Assembly (NCBI GenBank): GCA_014656015.1 | Contig: BNBP01000069.1 | Location: forward strand, 1 to 38,200 | Origin: Streptomyces griseoaurantiacus | GTDB taxonomy: Bacteria; Actinomycetota; Actinomycetes; Streptomycetales; Streptomycetaceae | Reading direction: 5' to 3' | DNA length: 38,200 nucleotides | Shown here: positions 1 to 7,139 of the stretch, in pieces | Numbering within the stretch: position 1 is the first letter of the stretch | How the letters are laid out: every line of letters starts with the position of its first letter | Notes under the pieces: model-generated | Databases searched by the model: none | Told to the model about the DNA's origin: nothing | The model's input: the letters and a program-made list of their open reading frames with translations, nothing else | Position numbers and translations under genes: made by a program

Positions 1-144
1 CGGATACACACCCCGCGTGTACGGATACGCCCCCGGCTCCCCCAGCCGCTCCGCCGGATCCCAGCCCGCCAGATCCCCCGGCCCGTAGACCGGCTCGATC
101 GGCAGACCGCTCTCCGTGGACCGGGTGCCTCCTGTGCGCTCCAT
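1..144 (-). CDS. Methylmalonyl-CoA mutase family protein, large subunit (5' end only)
   Basis: The reverse strand from the ATG at 144 is open to the window edge and gives 48 residues with the pattern SGLPIEPVYGP, then LAGWDPAERLGEPGAYPYTRG. This is the N-terminal signature of the coenzyme-B12-dependent acyl-CoA mutase large subunit family (methylmalonyl-CoA, isobutyryl-CoA or ethylmalonyl-CoA mutases). These enzymes rearrange the carbon skeleton of acyl-CoAs, linking branched-chain and odd-chain metabolism to succinyl-CoA or butyryl-CoA. The N-terminal segment contributes to the substrate barrel, but the piece is too short to say which substrate is used. A GGAGAGGA ribosome site lies about 8 nt upstream of the ATG. 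The rest of the gene lies to the left of the window. The family assignment is firm; the exact mutase is not known. Confidence 0.85.
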   Translation of the reverse strand, partial: MERTGGTRSTESGLPIEPVYGPGDLAGWDPAERLGEPGAYPYTRGVYP

Positions 145-395
145 GGGTCACGTCCTCTCCCGGGACGCGTCGCGGTCCCGGCTCGACCGGTTCCCGGGCG
201 GGCGCCGGACGGCGCCCGGCCGCCGAGTCTGCCCGGAGTGCGCACGGCACGGAATCCTCGACCGGCGCCCTCGGTACGGGTCCCGGAACCGGGACACCCG
301 CCGTGCCCGTTCGGCCACCCCGCCCGGCGCGCGCGAGACGAGCGGCCCGGGCCACCCGGCCCCGGCATGCGCCCCGGAGCCCCGCGCCCCGGCCG

Positions 396-661
396 GGGCA
401 CCCGCTCCCCAAGACCGCGAACCGCCACGCCCTGATAGACCGCTCCCTCGCCGTGCTCACCGAGGGACACGCCTGGCTGCCCGACCGCATGCGGGACAGC
501 GCGGAGCCGGTGCTGAGCACCCGGTTCCTCGGCCACCCCGCCCTGGCCGTGCGCGGCCCGGACGCCGTGCGGTTCTGCTACGACGAGGCCGATGTCCGCC
601 GGTGCACGGAGCCCTCCGGGGCGACCCCTACGCCTTCCGCCCGGGGCGCTTCCTGGGCGGC
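396..661 (+). pseudogene. Remnant of a CYP152-type cytochrome P450 (fatty-acid peroxygenase family)
   Basis: About 65 residues in the frame of base 432 (LIDRSLAVLTEGHAWLPDRM, then a VLSTRFLGHPALAVRGPDAVRFCYDEADVRR-like stretch ending near base 602) match the N-terminus of CYP152 peroxygenase-like P450s. These enzymes hydroxylate or decarboxylate fatty acids using hydrogen peroxide. At bases 620-661 the sequence changes frame and continues with GDPYAFRPGRFLGG, which in a whole P450 sits just before the heme-binding loop, several hundred residues later. The I-helix, the ExxR motif and the heme Cys loop are all absent, so a large internal deletion has joined the two ends. No credible start codon or ribosome site is visible. 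The P450 origin is family knowledge; the deletion is inferred from the juxtaposed motifs. Confidence 0.7.
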
Positions 662-680
662 ACAACGCTGCCCGGCGGCT

Positions 681-923
681 TCAGGAGAGGTACAGCCGCA
701 GGCGTACGGGCCCGTCCTCGAGGCCGAACTCCAGCAGGGAGCCCCTCACCGGCGGCAGCAGTCCCCGCGGTACCGCCTGCCCCGCGTGCCGTCCGGGCAG
801 CGAGGTGATCCGCACCCGCACGCCGCCCCGGCGCGGCACGCAGCCCTCCCACGTACGCAGCCCCGCCGCCTGCCGGAACCCGTGCAGCACGCTGAGGCGG
901 CGGGCCGCGTACGGGGTGGTCAC
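681..923 (-). pseudogene. Possible 3' remnant of an unrecognised gene
   Basis: On the reverse strand up to a TGA at 681 there is an 80-codon stretch with protein-like composition (VTTPYAARRLSVLHGFRQAA, LRTWEGC, VRVRIT, LLEFGLEDGPVRLRLYLS). It has alternating hydrophobic strands and no low-complexity bias, unlike the codons further upstream in the same frame. The only start available is the GTG at 923 and it has no ribosome site, so this looks like the C-terminus of a gene whose front part has gone. I do not recognise the family. It lies next to the P450 remnant in what appears to be a decaying patch. Confidence 0.3.
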
Positions 924-1103
924 GATCCGCGTCGAGCGGTCCAGGCCCCGCCGGGCCGGGGCGCACGCGGGAGCACGGGCGGCGCGCGCACGAGGTGCGG
1001 CCGGACGGACCGCGGGCGGGCGGATGAACCGCGGGGCGGGCGCGCACGTATCCCTCACCGGACTGACGCACGGCCCAGGGAAGGCGCACGGAAGGAGAAC
1101 GGC

Positions 1104-1910
1104 GTGCCGACACCGACCGATCCCCCCGACCGGCCCGGACAGCCCGCGCGACGCCCGGTGCTGGAGCCCACGTACGTCATGCGGCGGCGGCGCACGGAGG
1201 CGCTCGCGGAGCTGGTGCGGGAGCACCGGGAGAGCCGCGAGGACCGTGGGGCCGGGGCGGGGATGGAGGCGGAGCCGGATTACGAGGCGGTCCTGCCCGG
1301 CGGACCCGGGCCCGGCGCGGTCCCCGTCACCGACCTCGCCACCGAGGAGATGGCCCCGGTCACCGAGCCCCTGGCCTCCTCGGGCGCCGCACCTCCGGCA
1401 CCGCCGTACGCCGGTGCCGGGCCGGGGACGGGTCGGCGCCCGCGGCGGCGCGGCCACCCGGCGCGGGGCGTGCGGGGGAGGGCGGCGGGAGCCGGGGTCA
1501 CGCGGCGGCGGGCCGCCCTCGCCGTCGGAGTGGCCGCCGCCGCTCTCCTCGGCTTCGCCGCCGCGCTCACCGTCACCGGCCTCGCCGGCCCCGAGGCGCG
1601 GCGGGCCGCCGCATCGCCGGGACCTGCCGCGGCCGGCGCCGCCTCCCGGCCCGCCGGGGCCCCGGACACCGACCCGGACGGGGTCGGCACCCTCCGCGAG
1701 GGGGACAGCGGGCCCGCCGTGAGTGAACTGCAGCAGCGGCTGCTGCGCGTCCCCGACGTGTACCGGGACGGCGCGACCGACGGCCACTACGACGCCGTGC
1801 TGCGCGCGGCCGTCGCCCGCTTCCAGCTCTGGTACGGCATCAGGGGCGACGAGAGCGGCGTCTACGGCGACGACACCCGCCGCGACCTGGAGTCCCGCAC
1901 CGTGCGATGA
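1104..1910 (+). CDS. Membrane-anchored peptidoglycan-binding domain protein
   Basis: The protein has 268 residues from the GTG at 1104, chosen because GAAGGAG lies 6 nt upstream. The open frame continues upstream to 303, but that part reads the P450 remnant. Residues 1-130 are a Pro/Arg-rich cytoplasmic region. Residues about 135-158 form one transmembrane helix (AALAVGVAAAALLGF). A short Ala/Pro linker follows, and residues about 193-268 match a PG_binding_1 domain (LREGDSGPAVSELQQRLL, GHYDAVLRAAVARFQLWYGI, GVYGDDTRRDLE). Such domains tether proteins to the cell wall. The topology puts the domain outside with the basic tail inside. No catalytic domain is present, so a regulatory or structural wall role is likely. 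It converges on the kinase gene, with a hairpin between them. Confidence 0.8.
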   Translation: MPTPTDPPDRPGQPARRPVLEPTYVMRRRRTEALAELVREHRESREDRGAGAGMEAEPDYEAVLPGGPGPGAVPVTDLATEEMAPVTEPLASSGAAPPAPPYAGAGPGTGRRPRRRGHPARGVRGRAAGAGVTRRRAALAVGVAAAALLGFAAALTVTGLAGPEARRAAASPGPAAAGAASRPAGAPDTDPDGVGTLREGDSGPAVSELQQRLLRVPDVYRDGATDGHYDAVLRAAVARFQLWYGIRGDESGVYGDDTRRDLESRTVR

Positions 1911-1986
1911 CCTCCCGACGGCGGGCACGGGCCGGGGTGCGCAGGCCGCTCACCTCCACGCCGCACACCGCCCGGGCCCGCCCGCC

Positions 1987-2031
1987 GCAACGGGCGTGCC
2001 GCGCATCTCCCGCACGTGGCACGCCCGTTGC
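1987..2031. terminator. Bidirectional hairpin terminator between convergent genes
   Basis: Perfect inverted repeat: GCAACGGGCGTGCC (1987-2000) pairs with GGCACGCCCGTTGC (2018-2031), a 14-bp stem with a 17-nt loop. It lies between the stop at 1910 and the TAG of the kinase gene at 2032-2034, directly abutting that stop. No U-tract follows, as is usual in Streptomyces. Confidence 0.75.
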
Positions 2032-2745
2032 CTACTCGGCCCGCGAGGGCGCGGGAAGCGGCCGGTCCCGCCGGTCCGGCAGCCCTGCCAGCTCGGGCAT
2101 GGCGGGCAGGACGGGTTCCGGGACGATCAGGTCCGCCCGGTCGCGGGTCGTGGCGATGAGCGCGGCATTGCGCCGGTCGGGGCCGAGGGCCCAGGCGACC
2201 GCCGCCCCGTGGTCCTTGCCGAACTCCTCGTGGCGGGCGATCAGCCGTGCGACGCGCGCCTCCTCGTCGCGGGGCTCGCAGTACCAGACCTCGTCCAGCA
2301 GAGGGCGTACGCGTGCCCACTCACCGGTGCCGAGGAGGAGGTAATTGCCCTCGGTCACCACCAGTCGGGTGCCGGGCGGTACCGGAATGGTCCCGGCGAT
2401 CGGCTGTTCGAGGTCCCGTTCGAAACCGGGCGCGTAGACGGTGCCGTCCTCTTCCGGGTCCCTCAGCCGGCGCAGCAGGGCCGCGTAGCCGGCGGCGTCG
2501 AAGGTGTCGGGCGCGCCCTTGCGGTCGCGGCGGCCCAGCCGGTCGAGCTCGGCGTCGGCGAGGTGGAAGCCGTCCATGGGGACATGGGCGGCGAGCGGCG
2601 GGTCCGAGGCGGCGTTGAGGGCGCGCACGAGGTGCGCGGCGAGGGTCGTCTTGCCGGACGCGGGAGCACCGGCGAGACCGAGAACGGCCCGGGATCCCGG
2701 ACGCACCAGGCCGGCGGCCCGCCGCAGGAGGTCGTCGAAGGTCAC
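2032..2745 (-). CDS. Nucleoside/nucleotide kinase family P-loop protein (uridine kinase/pantothenate kinase-like)
   Basis: The protein has 237 residues from the GTG at 2745 (VTFDDLLRRAAG). An ATG at 2793 would add 16 low-complexity residues, and a G-rich site precedes the GTG. The Walker A motif GAPASGKTT lies near residue 25, followed by the VPMDGFHLADAEL substrate/acid motif, PDTFDAAGYAALLRRL, YAPGFERDLEQPI, the VVTEGNYLLL strand and a LID-like RVARLIARHEEFG segment. This is the layout of the PRK/uridine kinase-like group that includes FrcK and YggC-type proteins, which phosphorylate small nucleoside or sugar hydroxyls with ATP. The substrate cannot be read from the sequence. The length is normal and the key residues are present. 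It is probably a single-gene unit transcribed leftward and ending in the hairpin at 1987-2031. Confidence 0.8.
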   Translation of the reverse strand: MTFDDLLRRAAGLVRPGSRAVLGLAGAPASGKTTLAAHLVRALNAASDPPLAAHVPMDGFHLADAELDRLGRRDRKGAPDTFDAAGYAALLRRLRDPEEDGTVYAPGFERDLEQPIAGTIPVPPGTRLVVTEGNYLLLGTGEWARVRPLLDEVWYCEPRDEEARVARLIARHEEFGKDHGAAVAWALGPDRRNAALIATTRDRADLIVPEPVLPAMPELAGLPDRRDRPLPAPSRAE

Positions 2746-2799
2746 GCCCCCATTCTTCTCGCCCCGCGCGGCCCCACTCCTCCCGGCCCCCACCGGGCC

Positions 2800-3006
2800 T
2801 CAGAGCGCGCGGCCCTCCCCGGCGCCCGGGCCACCCGCACCCGGGCTGATGATCTCCTCCAGCACCCTGCCCACCGTCTCGTAGACGAGGGCCCGTACCG
2901 CCCCTTCCTCCCCCCTCTCCCGCCACTCCCGTTCCTGTTCCTCCGCCCACCCCCGTGCCCGCTGGATCCTCCGCAGCAGTTCGTCCGAGTCCACGACATC
3001 GTTCAT
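2800..3006 (-). CDS. Small acidic hypothetical protein (68 aa)
   Basis: ATG at 3006, stop at 2800. The protein (MNDVVDSDELLRRIQRARGW, then EEQEREWRERGEEGAVRALV, a YETVGRVLEEII helix and a Gly/Ala tail) is predicted to be mostly helical with many Glu/Arg pairs. There are no cysteines, signal peptide or membrane segment. The longer open frame running rightward to 3792 is a shadow of the phosphoglucomutase gene, so I start at the ATG that clears it. The ribosome site is weak; the palindrome GTACGAGTAC (3011-3020) lies just upstream. It is divergent from the phosphoglucomutase gene and in the same direction as the kinase. I do not recognise a family. Confidence 0.55.
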   Translation of the reverse strand: MNDVVDSDELLRRIQRARGWAEEQEREWRERGEEGAVRALVYETVGRVLEEIISPGAGGPGAGEGRAL

Positions 3007-3102
3007 GGGGTACGAGTACCCCCGCCGCGTCCGGGAATGTGGCGCTCGACACACACCCCGGGCCCGCCCCCTGTTCCGCCCGTCGGGGGGAAGCTGTCCC
3101 CT

Positions 3103-3843
3103 ATGACTGAGCTCGGTCTCCCGGACGCAATCCAGGCCTGCCTCTTCGATCTCGACGGAGTCGTCACCCGAACCGCCGTCGTCCACGCCGCCGCGTGGAA
3201 ACAGACCTTCGACGAGTATCTGCGGCGACGCGACGGCACGGACTTCCGGCCGTTCGACAAGGGCGCCGACTACGACCGGTACGTCGACGGCCGCCCCCGC
3301 GCCGACGGCGTGCGCACCTTCCTCGCCTCGCGCGGCATCCACCTCCCCGAGGGCGAGCCCGGCGACCCGCCGGACCGGGAGACCGTGCACGGCCTCGGCA
3401 ACCGCAAGAACGACCTCCTGCTGGAGCTGATCCGCACCCAGGGCGTGGAGGCCTACGAGGGCACCCTCCGCTACATCGAGCGGGCCCGCGCCGCCGGCCT
3501 GCGCACCGCCGTCGTCTCCTCCAGCGCCAACTGCCGTGACGTCCTGCGCTCCATCGAGGCCGAACACCTCTTCGACGTCCGCGTCGACGGTGTCGTCGCC
3601 GCCGAGCGCGGCCTGCCCGGCAAGCCCCGCCCGGACACCTTCCTCGCCGCCGCCGCCGACCTGGGCGTCGAGCCCAAGGCGGCCGCCGTCTTCGAGGACG
3701 CACTGGCCGGCATGGACGCCGGCCGCTCGGGCCACTTCGGCTACCTCGTCGCCCTCGACCGCGTCGGCCAGGGCGACGCCCTGCGCGAACACGGCGCCGA
3801 CATCGTCGTGAAGGACCTCGTGGACCTGGGGAGGTGGGTGTGA
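3103..3843 (+). CDS. HAD-superfamily beta-phosphoglucomutase
   Basis: The protein has 246 residues from the ATG at 3103, about 10 nt after a GGGGGGAAG site. Motif I is CLFDLDGVVTRTA (nucleophile and acid/base Asp). A helical cap domain follows (WKQTFDEYLRR, DYDRYVDGRPR, GLGNRKNDLL). Motif II is VVSSSANC, motif III is the Lys in GKPRPDTF, and motif IV is VFEDALAGMDAG with the acidic Mg2+ ligands. The cap motif VDGRPRADGVR is typical of beta-PGM-family hydrolases. The enzyme interconverts beta-glucose-1-phosphate and glucose-6-phosphate. The stop overlaps the start of the GH65 phosphorylase by 4 nt (GTGA), which fits translational coupling. Together they would release beta-G1P from a disaccharide and feed it into glycolysis. 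Confidence 0.9.
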   Translation: MTELGLPDAIQACLFDLDGVVTRTAVVHAAAWKQTFDEYLRRRDGTDFRPFDKGADYDRYVDGRPRADGVRTFLASRGIHLPEGEPGDPPDRETVHGLGNRKNDLLLELIRTQGVEAYEGTLRYIERARAAGLRTAVVSSSANCRDVLRSIEAEHLFDVRVDGVVAAERGLPGKPRPDTFLAAAADLGVEPKAAAVFEDALAGMDAGRSGHFGYLVALDRVGQGDALREHGADIVVKDLVDLGRWV

Positions 3844-6197
3844 TCACGCACACCTCCTACGGCGTGGAACCCTGGTGCCTGCGCGAACGCGGCCTGCACT
3901 CGGAGGTCCTCCCGCAGAGCGAGTCGGTCTTCGCCCTGTCCAACGGCCACGTCGGCTGGCGCGGCAACCTCGACGAGGGCGAGCCGCACGGACTGCCCGG
4001 TTCCTACCTCAACGGCGTCTACGAGTCCCACCCGCTGCCGTACGCCGAGGCCGGCTACGGCTACCCGGAGTCCGGACAGACCGTCATCAACATCACCAAC
4101 GGCAAAATACTGCGCCTGCTGGTCGACGACGAGCCCTTCGACGTGCGCTACGGACGGCTGCGCTCCCACGAACGCGTCCTCGACCTGCGCACCGGACTGC
4201 TCACCCGCACCTGCGAGTGGACCTCCCCGGCCGGCACCACGGTCCGCATCCGCTCCCGCCGCCTGGTGTCCTTCACCCAGCGGGCCATCGCCGCGGTCTC
4301 CTACGAGGTGTCCGCCGTCGACAGCCGGGTCCGGATCGTCGTGCAGTCCGAACTGGTGACCAACGAGCAGCTCCCCGGCCACAACGGGGACCCGCGCGCG
4401 GCCGTCGCCCTGGAGTCCCCGCTGGAGGCGGAGACGCACTTCGCCAAGGGCACCCGGCTCCGGCTGGTGCACCGCACCCGGCGCAGCCGGCTCCGGGTCG
4501 CCGCGGCGGCCGACCACCGGGTCACCGGCCCCGAGGAGACCGCCACCGAGTGCGAGTCCACCGAGGACCTCGCCCGGCTCACCGTCGCCTCCGTGCTCGC
4601 GCCGGGCGAGAGCCTGCGCGTGGACAAGCTGGTCTCCTACGGCTGGTCCAGCACCCGTTCGCTGCCCGCCGTCAGCGACCAGGTCGACGCCGCGCTCGCC
4701 GCCGCCGCGACCCGCGGCTGGGCGGGCCTGGTGGAGGAGCAGCGGGAGTACCTCGACGACTTCTGGGCCCGCTCGGACGTCGAGGTGGACGGCGACGAAC
4801 AGATCCAGCAAGCCGTGCGGTTCGCCCTGTTCCACGTGCTGCAGGCCGGGGCGCGGGCCGAGCAGCGGGCCATACCCGCCAAGGGACTGACCGGCTCCGG
4901 CTACGACGGCCACGCCTTCTGGGACACCGAGACCTTCGTCCTGCCGCTGCTCACCTACACCTCGCCCGAGGCGGTCGCCGAGGCGCTGCGCTGGCGGCAG
5001 AACACCCTGCCCGCCGCCCGCGAGCGCGCCGCGCAACTCGGCCTGCGCGGCGCCGCGTTCCCCTGGCGCACCATCGCGGGCCAGGAGGGCTCGGCGTACT
5101 GGCCGGCCGGCACCGCCGCCTTCCACGTCAACGCGGACATCGCCGACGCGGTGGTCCGCTACACGGCCGCCACCGGCGACACACGCTTCGAACGCGACAC
5201 CGGTGTCGAACTCCTCGTCGAGACCGCCCGGTTGTGGCGCTCGCTGGGTCACCACGACCACCGGGGCGCCTTCCACATCGACGGGGTCACAGGCCCCGAC
5301 GAGTACAGCGCCGTCGCCGACGACAACACGTACACCAACCTCATGGCCCGGATGAACCTGACCGCCGCCGCCGACGCGGTCGAGAGGCATCCGCGGCAGG
5401 CGGCCGCGCTCGGCGTCGACGACGAGGAGAGCGCGGCCTGGCGGGACGCCGCCGAGGCCATGCACATCCCCTACAACCACGAACTGGGCGTGCACGAGCA
5501 GCACGCCGGGTTCACCCGCTACCAGCGCTGGGACTTCGCGGCCACCCGCCCCGACCAGTTCCCGCTGATGCTGCACTTCCCCTACTTCGACCTGTACCGC
5601 AAACAGGTCGTCAAGCAGGCCGACCTGGTCCTCGCGATGTACACGTGCAGCGCGTTCTTCGACGCCGAGCACAAGGCGCGCAACTTCGCCTACTACGAGC
5701 CGCTCACCGTGCGCGACTCCTCCCTGTCGGCGTGCACCCAGGCGGTCATCGCGGCCGAGGCGGGCCACCTGTCGCTCGCCTACGACTACCTCCACGAGGC
5801 CGCGCTGATGGACCTCCACGACCTGGAGCACAACACCCGCGACGGGCTGCACATCGCCTCCCTCGCGGGCACGTGGATGGTCCTCGTGGCGGGCTTCGGC
5901 GGCATGCGGCACCACGGCGGGACCCTGCAGTTCGCGCCCCGGCTGCCGGAGACGTTCAGCCGCCTGGCGTTCACCCTGGAACTGCTGGGGCGCCGGGTGC
6001 GGGTGGAGATCGGGCGGGGCTCGGCGGCGTACACGCTGCTCAGCGGTGATCCGCTGGTGATCCACCATCACGGGGAGTCGCTCACGGTGGAGGTGGACAA
6101 GATCAGCCGCCGCGACATCCCGCCGCTCAAGCCGCTCGCCTCCCCCTCCCAGCCGGAACACCGCCGCCCCCACAGGGCGACGGCGCGCGAGGGTTAG
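3840..6197 (+). CDS. Glycoside hydrolase family 65 disaccharide phosphorylase (trehalose/maltose/kojibiose type)
   Basis: The protein has 785 residues from the GTG at 3840. GGGGAGG ends about 6 nt upstream; the in-frame GTG at 3834 would lie inside that site. The N-terminal beta-sandwich (SESVFALSNGHVGWRGNLDE, YLNGVYE) is followed by the (alpha/alpha)6 barrel: GYDGHAFWDTETFVLP, GAAFPWRT..GQE, then DGVTGPDEY with the general acid Glu at about residue 488, and the phosphate-side motif VVKQADLV. All hallmark GH65 residues are present and the length is normal. These enzymes cleave an alpha-glucobiose with phosphate and inversion to give beta-glucose-1-phosphate, matching the coupled beta-PGM. Which disaccharide is used cannot be decided here. 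No signal peptide, so the substrate must be imported or intracellular. Confidence 0.93.
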   Translation: MITHTSYGVEPWCLRERGLHSEVLPQSESVFALSNGHVGWRGNLDEGEPHGLPGSYLNGVYESHPLPYAEAGYGYPESGQTVINITNGKILRLLVDDEPFDVRYGRLRSHERVLDLRTGLLTRTCEWTSPAGTTVRIRSRRLVSFTQRAIAAVSYEVSAVDSRVRIVVQSELVTNEQLPGHNGDPRAAVALESPLEAETHFAKGTRLRLVHRTRRSRLRVAAAADHRVTGPEETATECESTEDLARLTVASVLAPGESLRVDKLVSYGWSSTRSLPAVSDQVDAALAAAATRGWAGLVEEQREYLDDFWARSDVEVDGDEQIQQAVRFALFHVLQAGARAEQRAIPAKGLTGSGYDGHAFWDTETFVLPLLTYTSPEAVAEALRWRQNTLPAARERAAQLGLRGAAFPWRTIAGQEGSAYWPAGTAAFHVNADIADAVVRYTAATGDTRFERDTGVELLVETARLWRSLGHHDHRGAFHIDGVTGPDEYSAVADDNTYTNLMARMNLTAAADAVERHPRQAAALGVDDEESAAWRDAAEAMHIPYNHELGVHEQHAGFTRYQRWDFAATRPDQFPLMLHFPYFDLYRKQVVKQADLVLAMYTCSAFFDAEHKARNFAYYEPLTVRDSSLSACTQAVIAAEAGHLSLAYDYLHEAALMDLHDLEHNTRDGLHIASLAGTWMVLVAGFGGMRHHGGTLQFAPRLPETFSRLAFTLELLGRRVRVEIGRGSAAYTLLSGDPLVIHHHGESLTVEVDKISRRDIPPLKPLASPSQPEHRRPHRATAREG

Positions 6198-6217
6198 GGG
6201 CCGACGCCGCCCCGATC

Positions 6218-6256
6218 ACGCCGCAGACGCGGGCCCGCCACCCGCGTCCGCGGCGT
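6218..6256. terminator. Hairpin terminator after the GH65 gene
   Basis: A 16-bp stem with one A-C mismatch (6218-6233 with 6241-6256) and a 7-nt loop, starting 20 nt after the stop at 6197. It ends the phosphoglucomutase-phosphorylase operon before the VOC gene promoter. Confidence 0.7.
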
Positions 6257-6291
6257 TCGCATGCCGTCCGGCGGAAATCCGTGCCCGCTCT

Positions 6292-6323
6292 TTTCTTGAA
6301 GAGTCTGCAAGAAACTGTACGAT
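6292..6323 (+). promoter_or_regulatory. Promoter with a 23-bp palindromic operator
   Basis: A perfect inverted repeat TTTCTTG-N9-CAAGAAA spans 6292-6314. It overlaps a plausible sigma-70-type promoter: -35 TTGAAG at 6296-6301, a 16-nt spacer, and -10 TACGAT at 6318-6323. It drives the VOC gene starting at 6452. The operator covers the -35 and spacer, so a bound dimer would repress. The downstream TetR-family gene is the obvious candidate regulator. The repeat is seen directly; the promoter and the regulator link are inferred. Confidence 0.55.
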
Positions 6324-6451
6324 GGAGTCATCCACTTCACGCGGTCGCAGTCGGGGAGGGGGCAAGGGAACGCCCATGTGCCGCGGCCAGGAACGGTTAC
6401 AGGCTTTCGAGAAGCTCGGCACCGAGCTCGCAGGGAACACGGAGATCTGAG

Positions 6452-6991
6452 ATGACACGCACCCCGCCGGTCAAGCTGGCCCACATCGTCCTGAGGACGA
6501 CGCGCTTCGTCGAGATGAAGGAGTGGTACAAGCTCGTGCTGATGGCCGCTCCGGTCTTCGAGGACGACCACCTGTCCTTCCTCACCTACGACGAGGAACA
6601 CCACCGCATAGCCGTCCTCGGCATGAACTCGCTCGACGAGCCGCGTCCCGGAACCGCGGGCGTGGACCACGTCGCCTTCACCTTCGCCGACCTCCAGGCG
6701 CTCGCGGCCAACTACGAGTTCCTGAAGGGCAGGGGGATCAGCCCGTACTGGTGCATCAACCACGGGCCGACCACCGCGATGTACTACCGGGACCCGGACG
6801 GAAACCAGCTCGAACTCCAGATCGACAACTTCGACACCGACGAGGAACTCGAACGGTTCTTCGCGACCGGTGCCTTCGACGCCAACCCGGCCGGCCTCGA
6901 ATTCGACCCCGAGGTGCTGGTGTCCGAACTGGCCGGGGGAGTGCCCGTCGACGAACTCAGGCGGCGGGACCACTGGCTGCAGACGCGGTAA
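6452..6991 (+). CDS. VOC-family protein, single-domain type I extradiol dioxygenase-like
   Basis: The protein has 179 residues from the ATG at 6452, with GGAGATCTGAG upstream. It is a vicinal-oxygen-chelate fold: LAHIVLRTT (His11), GVDHVAFTFADL (His73), MYYRDPDGNQLELQIDN (Glu121). These correspond to the 2-His-1-carboxylate iron site, and Tyr111 lies exactly 10 residues before the Glu, as in the BphC group. His104 may match a second-shell His. Type I extradiol dioxygenases open catechol rings. This protein has only one BphC-like module, so it may instead be a glyoxalase/lyase-type VOC enzyme on an aromatic or other small metabolite. It is preceded by an operator-bearing promoter, followed by its own hairpin, then a TetR gene. 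Confidence 0.8.
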   Translation: MTRTPPVKLAHIVLRTTRFVEMKEWYKLVLMAAPVFEDDHLSFLTYDEEHHRIAVLGMNSLDEPRPGTAGVDHVAFTFADLQALAANYEFLKGRGISPYWCINHGPTTAMYYRDPDGNQLELQIDNFDTDEELERFFATGAFDANPAGLEFDPEVLVSELAGGVPVDELRRRDHWLQTR

Positions 6992-7001
6992 CGCACTCCC
7001 C

Positions 7002-7036
7002 GGCGCAGGCCACGCGTTCCCGGCGTGGTCTGCGCC
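7002..7036. terminator. Hairpin terminator after the VOC gene
   Basis: Stem 7002-7015 pairs with 7023-7036: 14 bp including one G-T pair, with a 7-nt loop, starting 11 nt after the stop at 6991. A second, weaker hairpin (GCCCGGC / GCCGGGC, 7065-7084) follows. Confidence 0.65.
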
Positions 7037-7139
7037 CGCGTGCGCGGGCCGGCCCGCCGCACCCGCCCGGCATCACCGCCGGGCACGGTCCGGCCAAGGG
7101 CCGTCCCGCCAGGGACCGCGGGGCAGCCCTTAGGATCCG

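Noticed and set aside
303..1103. Upstream extension of the peptidoglycan-binding gene to 303
   Set aside because: This part reads the P450 remnant and Arg/Pro-rich noise; the GTG at 1104 has a clear GAAGGAG site.
3741..6173. Reverse-strand 810-codon frame opposite the GH65 gene
   Set aside because: Antisense shadow; the forward frame contains all GH65 catalytic motifs and a good ribosome site.
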